Assembly (NCBI GenBank): GCA_030606335.1
Contig: JAUWGP010000002.1
Span: 53,939 to 117,938 of the forward strand
From: Caldifarciminota bacterium
GTDB lineage: Bacteria; Hydrothermota; UBA3073
Length of the DNA stretch: 64,000 bases
Direction: 5' to 3'
Position 1 is the stretch's first letter; each line of letters opens with the position of its first letter. Below are positions 1-9,657 of this stretch, piece by piece. Under the pieces are notes generated by a model. The model made no database searches, was not told the origin of the DNA, and saw nothing but the letters and a program-made list of their open reading frames with translations. The position numbers and the translations under genes are program-made.

Positions 1-26
1 TCTCTATTGTAAATCAAAATTTCTTC

Positions 27-55
27 TTGACTTTTAATCCATTTTGTATTATATT
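27..55 (+). promoter_or_regulatory. sigma-70 type promoter of the YCF48-repeat gene
   Basis: A -35 box TTGACT and a -10 box TATATT are separated by exactly 17 bases, and the -10 lies 33 bases before the chosen ATG. The same architecture recurs at 17 other places in the window, always at a plausible distance from a gene or RNA. Confidence 0.7.
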
Positions 56-88
56 ACTATAGTAGCTTTATTATAATAAGTGGTGGTT

Positions 89-2347
89 ATGTTTAAAAAA
101 ATCTTCATAATTACAGGAGTTATGCTTGTAATAACTACAAGTTATGCACAAAGGGGGTGGAATTTACAAAACCCTAATTTTTTTAAACTCCAATGTACGC
201 ATTTTATTGATACCAATAATGGATGGATAGTAGGAGAGCGTGGAACAATCCTACACACATCAGATGGTGGCAAAAGATGGTTTGAGCAAACTTCAGGAAC
301 AACAAATTTTCTTAAAAGTGTCAGCTTCGCAGATTCAAATAATGGCTGGATAGTAGGTGGGCATAATGGAGGTTGGAGTATAATACTACACACCACAGAT
401 GGTGGAAATATCTGGAACAATCAGATACCGGGAATATTTTATGAACTTTGTAGTGTTCGTTTTATAGACTCTTGTACTGGTTGGGCAGTGGGATATAATG
501 GTACAATCCTACACACTACAGATGGAGGAGACAACTGGAATATTCAGACTTCTGGAACTAATGCTACTTTTAAAGATGTATGTTTTATTGATTCTTGTAC
601 TGGTTGGGCAGTAGGCTATGTTGGCTCTAACATACGAACTGCAAGTCCAAAGATATTACACACCACAGATGGAGGAAGCAACTGGTATGCTCAACCTTAT
701 GGAGGTAATAAAAGCCTCTGGGGTGTTCACTTTATAGATTCTACTACTGGCTGGGCAGTGGGATTCAGGGGGATAATTATAAATACCTCAGATGGTGGAG
801 ATAATTGGCAGCTTCAGGATTCTGTGGGTACATATTGCCTTTGGGATGTCTTTTTTGCCGATTCAACAATGGGATGGGCAGCAGCAAACTCTGGGATATT
901 CCATACTTCTGATGGAGGGAATAATTGGGATTTTCAAGATACAGGAGGTCACCTATGCCTTTACAGTGTTTATTTTACCGATCAAGATAAAGGATGGGCT
1001 GTGGGACGTGATAGAAAAATTATCCACACCACTGATGGCGGAGACTACTGGAATAAACAGGTTTTTGGAATTATGTATGACTTGAATAGTGTTTATTTTA
1101 CAAACTATGATACTGGATGGGCAGTTGGTGAAAGCGGTGTAATATCGTATACAGAAAATGGAGGGTGCAGTTGGGATACGATGAGTTACATAACTACAAA
1201 TAATCTCTATTGCATAAATTTTACGGATGCCAATAAAGGCTGGTCAGTAGGAGATACAGGTACAATTATTCACACCACAGATGCTGGTATCAACTGGAAT
1301 GCACAAAATTCTGGAACTATTTTTGACCTTAAAAGTGTTTGTTTCGTAGATTCAAATATTGGTTGGTCAGTTGGAGATTATGGAACAATTATACATACTT
1401 CAGATGGTGGATACAACTGGGGTCCCCAAACATCTGGAGTTTACAATCTCCTTTCAAGTGTATTCTTTACCGATAAAGATACAGGCTGGGCTGTAGGAGA
1501 TAGTGGTATAATACTATACACAAAAGATGGCGGAATACACTGGGGACAGACCTCTGGTATTGAAGAACCATTTTATAAAGATGTTTATACTAACTGGGAA
1601 GTAGAGAGTGATAATGAACACTTATACACTTTATATAATAAAACCCACTTTCCAAATACTCACAGAAGTGACGATGATCTTAATAGTATATATTTTATTG
1701 ATGCAAATACTGGCTGGGCAACTGGGGATAGTGGAAGAATTATTCACACTACAGATGCTGGTAGTACATGGATTGATCAAAATTCTGGGACCAATTACAA
1801 TCTTGAAAGCGTTTATTTTGCAAATACGAGTTTCGGATGGGTAGTTGGAGAAAAAAGTATTATATTATATACAGATGACGGTGGGATAAATTGGTATCTA
1901 CAGTTTTATGCTCATAACTGGCACTTTAGGAGTGTCTTTTTCGTTGATACTTTAATCGGATGGGTAGTTGGAGATGATGGAGTAATCTTATATACATCAG
2001 ATGGTGGTATTTATTCTGTAGAAGAAGATGAGAATAACCAATATACTAGTATACATAGAAGCTTCAGTTTGTCCCAAAACTCACCTAATCCATTCAGCGG
2101 TCAAACTTCGATTAGGTATACATTAAACAAAGAAAGTAAGATTACGCTGAAAGTTTATAACCTATTGGGGCAAGAAATTATGGTTCTTGTTAATAAGCTT
2201 CATAATTCAGGTAATTATAACGTGTTTTGGGATGGAAGGGTACAATCTGGAGAGAACGCAGCAAGTGGCATATACTTCTATAAGCTTACAGTCGAGCGAG
2301 ATGATCATAGATTTGATGAAACAAAAGTAATGTTACTGATGAAATAA
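89..2347 (+). CDS. secreted YCF48-repeat protein with T9SS-type C-terminal sorting domain
   Basis: Predicted exported protein of 752 aa. It opens with a signal peptide (MFKKIFIITG, cleavage near SYAQ) and then has about 14 repeats of the form GWaVG..G.I.HT.DGG..W, the YCF48/BNR-like propeller repeat. The last 85 or so residues are a sorting domain (LSQNSPNPFSG, later LKVYNLLGQEI and SGIYFYKL), which in Bacteroidota-like bacteria directs type IX secretion and cell-surface attachment. The track start is a GTG at 80; I prefer the ATG at 89 because it gives a clean signal peptide, although the ribosome site (GTGGTGG) is weak. Surface role and ligand are unknown. A shorter YCF48 lipoprotein lies at 32.5 kb. 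Confidence 0.85.
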   Translation: MFKKIFIITGVMLVITTSYAQRGWNLQNPNFFKLQCTHFIDTNNGWIVGERGTILHTSDGGKRWFEQTSGTTNFLKSVSFADSNNGWIVGGHNGGWSIILHTTDGGNIWNNQIPGIFYELCSVRFIDSCTGWAVGYNGTILHTTDGGDNWNIQTSGTNATFKDVCFIDSCTGWAVGYVGSNIRTASPKILHTTDGGSNWYAQPYGGNKSLWGVHFIDSTTGWAVGFRGIIINTSDGGDNWQLQDSVGTYCLWDVFFADSTMGWAAANSGIFHTSDGGNNWDFQDTGGHLCLYSVYFTDQDKGWAVGRDRKIIHTTDGGDYWNKQVFGIMYDLNSVYFTNYDTGWAVGESGVISYTENGGCSWDTMSYITTNNLYCINFTDANKGWSVGDTGTIIHTTDAGINWNAQNSGTIFDLKSVCFVDSNIGWSVGDYGTIIHTSDGGYNWGPQTSGVYNLLSSVFFTDKDTGWAVGDSGIILYTKDGGIHWGQTSGIEEPFYKDVYTNWEVESDNEHLYTLYNKTHFPNTHRSDDDLNSIYFIDANTGWATGDSGRIIHTTDAGSTWIDQNSGTNYNLESVYFANTSFGWVVGEKSIILYTDDGGINWYLQFYAHNWHFRSVFFVDTLIGWVVGDDGVILYTSDGGIYSVEEDENNQYTSIHRSFSLSQNSPNPFSGQTSIRYTLNKESKITLKVYNLLGQEIMVLVNKLHNSGNYNVFWDGRVQSGENAASGIYFYKLTVERDDHRFDETKVMLLMK

Positions 2348-2453
2348 GTTTTATGAGTGTTATATGGGGGTTAATTTCAACTTATTTTGCACGAATTGAA
2401 TTCGTGCCTACATGTCTTAAGGAACGAAGAATTTTATGTTTTTTATTTTTTTG

Positions 2454-2513
2454 TCTCATTCAAGTCTCGTCTAAGTCCCTGTTAAAAAGAGATGGGATTG
2501 CTTCGCAATGACA
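2454..2513. repeat. 60-bp direct repeat, copy 1
   Basis: It begins TCTCATTCAAGTCTCGTC and ends TTCGCAATGACA. It matches copy 2 (2601-2660) at 59 of 60 positions. It contains the CTGTTAAAAAGAGAT word seen in other intergenic regions. Confidence 0.9.
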
Positions 2514-2600
2514 AAGACATTTATAGAACAGGGATTTGCCTGCTTGACGCAGTCAAATAAGAGAATTTTAAGAGAAAAATTTTTTATTCTTTATCTACAA

Positions 2601-2660
2601 TCTCATTCAAGTCTCGTCTAAGTCCCTGTTAAAAAGAGATGAGATTGCTTCGCAATGACA
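2601..2660. repeat. 60-bp direct repeat, copy 2
   Basis: Same sequence as 2454-2513 except one G-to-A change. The two copies are 87 bases apart, just past the end of the tricorn-like gene. Confidence 0.9.
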
Positions 2661-2680
2661 GATTAAACTTTATATTACAA

Positions 2681-5600
2681 TTATTCAGAAGAAATCGTCT
2701 CAAGCAGTAATTCAACTGCCTTTATGAGCTGACTATCAGAATCCCCTGTATCTTCTTCGGGTGGGTTGTATACAATATAATCAGGAACAGCACCTCCACC
2801 CTCCAGATTTATCTCATCATAGGCTGTATACCATCCCCTTCCCGGAACTGTAAACTTAGTTCCATCTCTAAGAGTCCTCGTGTGTGTACTAATTACACTA
2901 CCATTTGTGGTGTTCCCAACCAGCTTACCTAAACCGAGTGTCTTGTAGGCATGTGCAAATATCTCACCATTACTAAATGTACGTTCGTTTATTAGCACTA
3001 TAGAGGGTTTTGTCCAGACATAGTATGGAAGTCTCTCTGAAATAGGGTAACCTGGTTCATCTCCCCTTCTAACTGTATAGGCATGGACTCTTGTATCGAG
3101 CATTACGAGCAGATGATCGGCAATCCAACCACCTGAATTGTATCTCACATCAATAACCATTCCATCCTTTCCAAGTCCCTGTTTATAGAGCTCCTGTTGA
3201 AAATTATCCACGGATTTCCATCCCATATGTGGTATGTGTATGTAACCAAATTTACCATCGGAGAGCTCATCAACCATATCTCTTCTGAAATCCACCCATT
3301 CCTCATAAAGATACCCATTAACCTCATTCATCTCCACAGGTCTTATATTTACTATTCTCTCCTTACCAATCTCATTTAAGACCCGCAGTCTCACGAGCTC
3401 ATCGGTCTTACCCTCCATAATCTCGGATATATTTTTTTTACCAATGTCTATGCCATCGATACTTAATATGATATCACCTTCGTATAGTCGGCTGTCTCTC
3501 CTGTATGCCGGGCTATCTTTAATCACCCTATTAATCCTAAGACCTTCACCCTTATACTCATAGTCCCATATCACACCAAGTATACCTGTAGAGGGGAGTT
3601 GTGAGTTTTCTCGTTTGTATATACTTAGATGAGATGAGTTGATTTCACCCAACATAAGTCTTATAGCGCTTCTAAACTCGTATGGATGATTAACACTTAG
3701 AGCCATTTCTCTATACTTATTATACATACTATCCCAGTCAACACCATGAAAATTCTCATCGTAGAAATCATTTTTCAATGTCCTCCAAACTTCATGGAAT
3801 ATCTGTTCTCTTTCATGCTCAATATCTATTCTCTCCTTTATATTAAACCCAATTGACTTCTGTTCCCTACCACCCATATCAGTCATCCATATCTTACCCT
3901 TGCTGAGATAGTAAATTTTATCTTCATCCAGTACTACCTGAGAAGGGTTCATACCACCTGTAGTCAATGGCTTCAGATTCTCATTTTCTTTATCAATTAT
4001 ATATAGATCTTCCTTACCTGTATGGTCGCTCCTGAAAATAAACCTGTCACTTTCTGGAGCTATGGCGAATATCATGGCATCTCCCGGAAGGTCTGTGCCT
4101 TCTTTTGCCCTCTTATCTATATCCTCAAAATCTATCTTTACATCGGGAATGCTGTCTTTCTCCTCAATCAATTTCTCTCTCTTCCAATCCTCTTCTGTCT
4201 TCTCATCATCCTCCTTACGGAGATATGACCACCATATATCATAATCATCATCCTTTCTCTCTGATGAGAATGCAATTATCCTGCCATCATCCGACCAGAA
4301 AGGTAAAATGTCAGGTCTTGGATGTTTTGATATATTAAAAGATTCCCCTGTCTTTACATTTACTATGTATATGTCGTTAATATACTCCCTGCTTCTGTAT
4401 GCTATCCATCTACTATCAGGAGACCAGTTATATTCACTTATCGACCACTGCTCTGCTAACAACCTCTCCTTTTTGGTCTTTAAGTTATAAACCATCAATT
4501 TCCCTTTTTTCATTATGAATGCCAGCTTCTCCCCATCAGGTGAGACGGTTGGAGCATACTCATCAAAGGGTGAAAATATTACATTCTCCTCTTTTAAATC
4601 CAGGGAAAGATAGAGTCTCTCCTCATCAGGGTTTGAGCTTTGTAATCTATATATATCATAATCCCCATCTTTATCTGATGCGAAGAATAATGCCTCACCA
4701 TCTTCTACAAAATTTATATTCCTCACCCTGCCCTGACTTTCTGTAACCCTCCTTGCCTTACCTCCTGATGTATCTGCGATATACAAATCCCCCCGAAGGA
4801 CAAATGCAATTGCCCCATTCGATACATCAAATTCTGTTATTCCACTACAATCGGTAAGCCATACATCTTCTAACTTCTCCTCTAAGACATTCACTTTTAC
4901 AGGAGTTATTTCAAGGGTCTGGGTGTCAAGAAGATTTATATCAAACCCTCTTTCAAAAGAAATTTTATCCCCCATAAAATTTACGGATGGGAATCTTACA
5001 CCATCATTCTCAAAATATGTAAGTTGCTGAAGATCTCCTGTAATGATAGAATATCTGAAGATGTTCGAGGTTCCATCCCTGTCGGATAGAAGGTACATGG
5101 TTCCAGTATCCGCCCACATTAGATAGCCATCATTATAGTCCGTATGCTCTCCAAATATTAAATATATACTATCTCCATCTGAAATCCAAATATCACCAGA
5201 AAAAGGTCCACGGTATCCCTTTCTCCACCAGGAGTAATGACCTCTTGTGAATGCAATTAATCCTTCATTTGATATACTAATACCTGAGACAACGAATTCT
5301 ATAACCGGCTCTGGATTACCTCCTGATAATTTTATTCTATAAGGTATTGGACCAAGGTGAGTTTGTTCTCTAACTGAGGTGAATAGAATATCACCTGTTC
5401 GTGGGTCCCATCCCTGAAGTACATCGTCACCAGTATAAAAGGTAAGCTGCTCAAGAGAACCATCATCAATTGACAGTACGTATATATCAGAGTTCCCGTT
5501 TCTGTCCGAGTTAAAGGCAATATATTTGCCATCAGGTGACCATCTTGGTCTGTAATTATATCCCTTTTTCGTCAGTCTTACTGCCTGACCACCACTATCT

Positions 5601-5743
5601 GGCACAAGCCAGATATCACCACTATAAGAGAAAGTTATTCTCTTACCATCAGGTGAAAGTGTTGGCGTCCTTGGAAATGATGCCTCAACTGCAAACAGTT
5701 TAGTAAAAAAGAAAATTATAAGTGCGGGAATTATTATACGCAT
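2681..5743 (-). CDS. tricorn-like S41 family protease with PD40 beta-propeller and PDZ domain
   Basis: Large exported peptidase, 1020 aa. After a hydrophobic signal (MRIIIPALIIFFFTKLFAVEA) come many WD40-like PD40 blades (SPDGK..F, SPDSRWIAY, SDDGRIIAF) to about residue 640. The tricorn core follows: helical segment with FHGVDW (candidate His near 664), a PDZ domain near 715-800, and the S41 core with TFSNGE (candidate Ser near 920) and EGGGAVPDY. The family degrades oligopeptides; the signal peptide suggests periplasmic or surface action. The start is the ATG at 5743, since GGAGGG lies 4-9 bases upstream; the track start at 5755 would overlap that ribosome site. It has its own consensus promoter at 5902-5930. 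Confidence 0.88.
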   Translation of the reverse strand: MRIIIPALIIFFFTKLFAVEASFPRTPTLSPDGKRITFSYSGDIWLVPDSGGQAVRLTKKGYNYRPRWSPDGKYIAFNSDRNGNSDIYVLSIDDGSLEQLTFYTGDDVLQGWDPRTGDILFTSVREQTHLGPIPYRIKLSGGNPEPVIEFVVSGISISNEGLIAFTRGHYSWWRKGYRGPFSGDIWISDGDSIYLIFGEHTDYNDGYLMWADTGTMYLLSDRDGTSNIFRYSIITGDLQQLTYFENDGVRFPSVNFMGDKISFERGFDINLLDTQTLEITPVKVNVLEEKLEDVWLTDCSGITEFDVSNGAIAFVLRGDLYIADTSGGKARRVTESQGRVRNINFVEDGEALFFASDKDGDYDIYRLQSSNPDEERLYLSLDLKEENVIFSPFDEYAPTVSPDGEKLAFIMKKGKLMVYNLKTKKERLLAEQWSISEYNWSPDSRWIAYRSREYINDIYIVNVKTGESFNISKHPRPDILPFWSDDGRIIAFSSERKDDDYDIWWSYLRKEDDEKTEEDWKREKLIEEKDSIPDVKIDFEDIDKRAKEGTDLPGDAMIFAIAPESDRFIFRSDHTGKEDLYIIDKENENLKPLTTGGMNPSQVVLDEDKIYYLSKGKIWMTDMGGREQKSIGFNIKERIDIEHEREQIFHEVWRTLKNDFYDENFHGVDWDSMYNKYREMALSVNHPYEFRSAIRLMLGEINSSHLSIYKRENSQLPSTGILGVIWDYEYKGEGLRINRVIKDSPAYRRDSRLYEGDIILSIDGIDIGKKNISEIMEGKTDELVRLRVLNEIGKERIVNIRPVEMNEVNGYLYEEWVDFRRDMVDELSDGKFGYIHIPHMGWKSVDNFQQELYKQGLGKDGMVIDVRYNSGGWIADHLLVMLDTRVHAYTVRRGDEPGYPISERLPYYVWTKPSIVLINERTFSNGEIFAHAYKTLGLGKLVGNTTNGSVISTHTRTLRDGTKFTVPGRGWYTAYDEINLEGGGAVPDYIVYNPPEEDTGDSDSQLIKAVELLLETISSE

Positions 5744-5901
5744 AGTTCCCTCCATTGATTAATTGATTTAATGCAAAATACTTAACCACAGATATAAGAT
5801 TTTATTTTTATGAGTCTCTTAAAGCCTCTTTTTAAAACATAAAAGAATCTCTTTTATAATGTTAATATAACCCTTGAAAAATTCTGAATCTGCAATACAG
5901 T

Positions 5902-5930
5902 ATTTTATCACACATTACATTATTTGTCAA
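5902..5930 (-). promoter_or_regulatory. promoter of the tricorn-like gene
   Basis: On the minus strand TTGACA and TAAAAT are separated by 17 bases, about 160 bases upstream of the start. It is divergent from the promoter at 5995-6023. Confidence 0.7.
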
Positions 5931-5994
5931 GATAAATATGACATAACAATCATACAATAACTCCCAGAAACAATGAATTTTAACAACTTTTAAC

Positions 5995-6023
5995 TTGACA
6001 TTTTTAAAATTTACTATTATAAT
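5995..6023 (+). promoter_or_regulatory. consensus promoter of the aldolase-phosphofructokinase operon
   Basis: Perfect TTGACA-N17-TATAAT. The leader to the first ATG at 6131 is about 100 bases. It is one of the strongest promoter matches in the window, which suits a glycolytic operon. Confidence 0.8.
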
Positions 6024-6130
6024 ACACGGTTAATGTTATCGAAGTAATTTTTCCTATTTCCAGATGTCTATCTAATGCCAGTCTCGTTTGATTTTCTGAT
6101 TGAATAAATTCCAACAAAGAGGTGCTTTAT

Positions 6131-7525
6131 ATGTTTAAGGATATCAGGGATCTTATAAACTTCTCCAAAAGTTCGGTCAGACTTACAGGAGATGGATTTC
6201 AAATAATTAATGCTGAAGACTTTCGAGAGAGGGTCATTGATCGGCTCGTTTATACATCTGTCTTCCATTCTGACAGGGAATTAGTTGAAATCTGTAGATA
6301 CTTCATTTTCGAGACAGCTAAAAAACTTGGCGCCATCCCTTCCTCTATATATAATCTGTATCAATGTAGAGCATTAAACGAGTTTGGTGGTTTCAGTGTT
6401 CCTGCTATTAATATTCGAGGATTGACATATGATGTGGGGAAGACACTTTTCCGTACTATCAAAGAGCTAAATGTAGGTGCCTTTATATTCGAAATTGCAA
6501 GATCAGAAATCGACTATACTAACCAGCAACCAGCAGAATATACAACAGTTCTACTGGGAGCAGCCATAAAAGAAAATTTCCAGGGTCCGGTATTCTTTCA
6601 AGGTGATCACTTCCAGATAAACGCTAAAAAATATAAAGAGAACAAAAAAGAGGAGAGTATCACACTTAAGAAACTAATAAATGAGGCTATAGCTGCAGAG
6701 TTCTATAATATAGACATTGACAGCTCTACCATGGTTGACATCAATAAAGACTCAATTATAGAACAACAAAGACCAAATTTTGAGATAACTGCTGAGTTTA
6801 TTAAGCTAATAAGAAATCTCCAGCCCAGTGATATTATGATCACTATAGGTGGTGAAATAGGGGAGATAGGAGGTAAAAACAGTACTGTAGAAGAATTGAG
6901 AACATACATGGATGGTCTTAAAGCAGTTCTCACCAACAGAGTAGTAGGAATAAGTAAGATTAGTGTCCAAACTGGGGCTACCCACGGAGGTGTTGTGCTG
7001 CCTGACGGTTCTATTGCCAAAGTCAATATCGATTTCGATACCTTAGAGAAACTATCCCGAGTCGCAAGAGAGGAATATGGATTAGCTGGTGCAGTACAAC
7101 ATGGTGCCTCTACTCTACCGGATGATGCATTTCATCTCTTTCCTGGTGTTGAAACATGCGAGGTTCACCTTGCAACGGGTTTTCAGAACATCGTATATGA
7201 TAACCCTTTTTTGCCTGATGATTTTCGAAATAATGTGTATAAGTATTTAAGAGAGGAATGCGGAAAAGAAAGAGATAAGTACAAAACTGATGAGCAGTTT
7301 ATTTACAAAACACGTAAAAAAGGTTTCGGCCCCTTCAAAAAGGAGTGGTGGGATCTGCCTCAATCAGTAAAAACTAACATTATGAGTCGGTTAAAACAAC
7401 GTTTTAAACAGCTATTTAAGCTACTTAATGTATTAAATACAAAAGAGTTGGTTGATAGTAAAATAGATTTAAAACCCACAGAACGAGATATACCACAAGG
7501 GTTAAAACGTTTTATTTCGGTTTAA
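6131..7525 (+). CDS. class II fructose-bisphosphate aldolase-like protein
   Basis: 464-aa member of the class II aldolase superfamily, longer than typical Fba (about 300-350 aa). Motifs resemble the metal and phosphate sites of the family: QGDHFQ near residue 157, EIGEIGG near 240, TGATHGGVVLPDG near 280 and QHGAST near 322. It sits 27 bases before a PPi-phosphofructokinase and shares its promoter, so cleavage of fructose-1,6-bisphosphate (or a related bisphosphate) is the likely reaction. The ATG at 6131 follows AGAGGTG at good spacing; the GTG at 6122 is less likely. Substrate is inferred from the neighbour; a tagatose-bisphosphate-type or non-sugar aldolase cannot be excluded. Confidence 0.8.
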   Translation: MFKDIRDLINFSKSSVRLTGDGFQIINAEDFRERVIDRLVYTSVFHSDRELVEICRYFIFETAKKLGAIPSSIYNLYQCRALNEFGGFSVPAINIRGLTYDVGKTLFRTIKELNVGAFIFEIARSEIDYTNQQPAEYTTVLLGAAIKENFQGPVFFQGDHFQINAKKYKENKKEESITLKKLINEAIAAEFYNIDIDSSTMVDINKDSIIEQQRPNFEITAEFIKLIRNLQPSDIMITIGGEIGEIGGKNSTVEELRTYMDGLKAVLTNRVVGISKISVQTGATHGGVVLPDGSIAKVNIDFDTLEKLSRVAREEYGLAGAVQHGASTLPDDAFHLFPGVETCEVHLATGFQNIVYDNPFLPDDFRNNVYKYLREECGKERDKYKTDEQFIYKTRKKGFGPFKKEWWDLPQSVKTNIMSRLKQRFKQLFKLLNVLNTKELVDSKIDLKPTERDIPQGLKRFISV

Positions 7526-7552
7526 GTTATAACTTATTGGAGGCTTGTATAT

Positions 7553-8803
7553 ATGAAAAAGGAAACGCTGGCTATTATCGTTGGGGGTGGACCTGCACCT
7601 GGGATTAATGGGGTGATAAGCTCAGTAACCATTGAAGCAATCAATCTCAGGAAGAAGGTAATTGGTATTATCGGTGGTTTTAGATATATCTCCCAGGGAA
7701 GGGAAGATAAAATAAATGAACTAACGGTTTCTGACGTATCCAGGATACATGACGATGGCGGATCAATACTTGGGACATCTCGTGTTAATCCTACAAAGGA
7801 TACTCAAAAGATGAAAAATGTGTTACAACTTCTCCGAAAATATGAAGTTAAATACCTGATAACAATTGGGGGTGACGATACAGCAACGACTGCAAGTAAA
7901 ATTGCAGATGCTGTAGATGGTAAGATAAAGATCGCACATGTACCTAAAACAATAGACAATGATTTACCTCTCCCCGATAATATGCCTACCTTTGGTTTTG
8001 AAACAGCTCGTCATGCTGGTACCAAGGTCGTCTCCAATCTTATGGAAGATGCAAAAACTATAACTCGCTGGTACTTTGTTATAACTATGGGTAGATATGC
8101 GGGACACCTGGCTCTTGGAATAGGAAAATCTGCTGGAGCAACGCTTACAATAATTCCCGAGGAATTCCAGCTATACGAACAAGTAAGTTTCTCCACTGTT
8201 GCTGATATCCTCGAGGCTAGCATAATAAAAAGGAGAGCAATGGGTAGAAATGACGGTGTTGCTGTAATTGCAGAAGGTGTGACTGGAAAAATCGAAGAAG
8301 AGAACCTTATTAGTGCTATATCAAAATTAGATAAAGATGAACATGGGCATGTCCGACTTTCAGAAATTGACATTGGCAAGATACTAAAAACTGAGGTGAG
8401 AAACAGACTTCTTCAGAGGGGAATTGACATTACTATTGTAAATACCGATGTTGGTTATGAACTACGCTCTGCACCACCTATACCTTTTGACATTGAATAC
8501 ACAAGAAACCTTGGATATGGTGCAGTAAAATTTCTCTTCCAGGGTGGTACAAATTCTGTAATCGCATATCGCTATGGCAAACTATTTCCTGTTCCCTTTT
8601 CTGAGATTATAGACTCTACGACAGGAAGAGCTAAAGTCAGGCTCGTTGATATATACTCTGAATCATATGAAGTAGCCCAGGCATATATGATAAGACTGAA
8701 AAAGGAGGATTTTGAGGATAGAAAAAAGATTGAGAAACTTGCAAACGCCGGTAATCTAACCTCTAAAGAATTCGAGAAGCGTTTCCGTTACATCGCAATT
8801 TAA
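7553..8803 (+). CDS. pfp: PPi-dependent 6-phosphofructokinase
   Basis: 416-aa phosphofructokinase. Donor-site residues indicate pyrophosphate rather than ATP: GGDD (near 106) carries Asp where ATP enzymes have Gly, and PKTIDND (near 131) has Lys instead of Gly. The N-terminal GGGPAPGINGV and the MGRYAGH motif complete the active site. The reaction is reversible phosphorylation of fructose-6-phosphate by PPi, in the cytoplasm. The ATG has GGAGG ten bases upstream. It forms an operon with the preceding aldolase. The membrane pyrophosphatase at 47.7 kb fits a PPi-based energy economy. Similar kinases can also use sedoheptulose-7-phosphate. Confidence 0.92.
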   Translation: MKKETLAIIVGGGPAPGINGVISSVTIEAINLRKKVIGIIGGFRYISQGREDKINELTVSDVSRIHDDGGSILGTSRVNPTKDTQKMKNVLQLLRKYEVKYLITIGGDDTATTASKIADAVDGKIKIAHVPKTIDNDLPLPDNMPTFGFETARHAGTKVVSNLMEDAKTITRWYFVITMGRYAGHLALGIGKSAGATLTIIPEEFQLYEQVSFSTVADILEASIIKRRAMGRNDGVAVIAEGVTGKIEEENLISAISKLDKDEHGHVRLSEIDIGKILKTEVRNRLLQRGIDITIVNTDVGYELRSAPPIPFDIEYTRNLGYGAVKFLFQGGTNSVIAYRYGKLFPVPFSEIIDSTTGRAKVRLVDIYSESYEVAQAYMIRLKKEDFEDRKKIEKLANAGNLTSKEFEKRFRYIAI

Positions 8804-8834
8804 GGTTCCAGGTTCTTTAGTATATTTAGTTCAA

Positions 8835-9227
8835 TTAATTTTGTCCTCGCTCCTTTTCCTTTTTGATTGCAATACGATACCAGATAGCCAGTGATATTCC
8901 TATAAAAGTAAGCACTAATCCACCCCCCATAAACCATAAAGACCATCCATAAGCTCCAGTAATGAGTGCAAAAATGATGAGTCCCACTCCACTCCCCAGG
9001 CATATACATCCTCTTCGCAGACTATCCAGAGGCGTATCTACTTTAATGGCGGGTATAACCTCCGAAGGAAACTCAACTCCCTTCTCAATCGCCAACATCC
9101 TTTCCTTGCTTCTCTGCACTCTCACACGATACCAGAAATAGAATGCCATTATCGGAATGAGCATGGTCATAATAATAGCTATAATGGGTACGAGCAGTGC
9201 TTGAAACATATATGGAGCGAATGGCAT
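8835..9227 (-). CDS. small membrane protein, DUF6249-like
   Basis: 130 aa with three hydrophobic segments: about 10-32, a Gly-rich one near 76-95, and 98-118. Charged stretches (RVRVQRSKERMLAIEKG and IAIKKEKERG) lie between and after them. Length, the middle ERMLAIEKG motif and the vicinity of a sigma/anti-sigma pair resemble DUF6249-type proteins; that name is recalled from family knowledge and not verified. The ribosome site AAAGGAGG precedes the ATG. It converges on pfp. Confidence 0.65.
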   Translation of the reverse strand: MPFAPYMFQALLVPIIAIIMTMLIPIMAFYFWYRVRVQRSKERMLAIEKGVEFPSEVIPAIKVDTPLDSLRRGCICLGSGVGLIIFALITGAYGWSLWFMGGGLVLTFIGISLAIWYRIAIKKEKERGQN

Positions 9228-9594
9228 CTTTCCTCCTTTGTTGTCAAAATTTATTGTAAAAAAAACACTACCTTTTTCTTTGCCTGCATTTTTCTCATCT
9301 CATTATACTTTGACTCAATATTTTGGAAATTGTTTCAAAAATTAGCTTGTCGCATATGAAAGTATACATTGATAGGGATTTCCTATCCCGCCTTGGCAAG
9401 CAGGAAAGAGATCGAAAGATACTTTTAAAATCTCCTTTTTTCCTGATATTCCTATACAAGTATAAATAAATTCCATATTTTATTTTTAAGTTTTTTGCTC
9501 TAAGATTTTCAATTTATATTTATCTATGTTCTTCTGCGTAAATCTGTCCCGCTTCTTTCGGGATCCCGCCAAAGGCGGGACGTCCAACTTTTTC
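9228..9594. other. intergenic region with a GC-rich hairpin
   Basis: No gene is apparent; the track ORFs here are low-complexity shadows. At 9563-9580 there is a perfect hairpin with stem TCCCGCC/GGCGGGA and loop AAA, a repeat type also seen near 59.3, 59.4 and 62.4 kb. It sits just before the ECF sigma promoter. Confidence 0.6.
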
Positions 9595-9623
9595 TTGACT
9601 TTTGTAAAAAAATTTGTTATACT
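9595..9623 (+). promoter_or_regulatory. promoter of the ECF sigma/anti-sigma operon
   Basis: TTGACT-N17-TATACT, 34 bases before the ATG at 9658. It looks like a housekeeping promoter rather than an ECF autoregulated one. Confidence 0.7.
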
Positions 9624-9657
9624 TGAAACAAATAGGGAATTTGTTCGTCTTATTGTT

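Larger units (their letters stand above)
2348..2680. other. intergenic region with REP-like repeats
   Basis: This 333-base gap between convergent genes holds no gene that I can see. It contains two copies of a 60-base direct repeat (listed separately) whose core words, such as AGTCCCTGTTAAA and TTGCGAAGCAATC, also occur elsewhere in the window. Confidence 0.7.

Noticed and set aside
142-1844. Regular repeats in the first gene, possibly CRISPR-like
   Set aside because: The repeats encode in-frame GWaVG/HT.DGGxxW propeller blades of varying spacing; no identical direct repeats with unique spacers.
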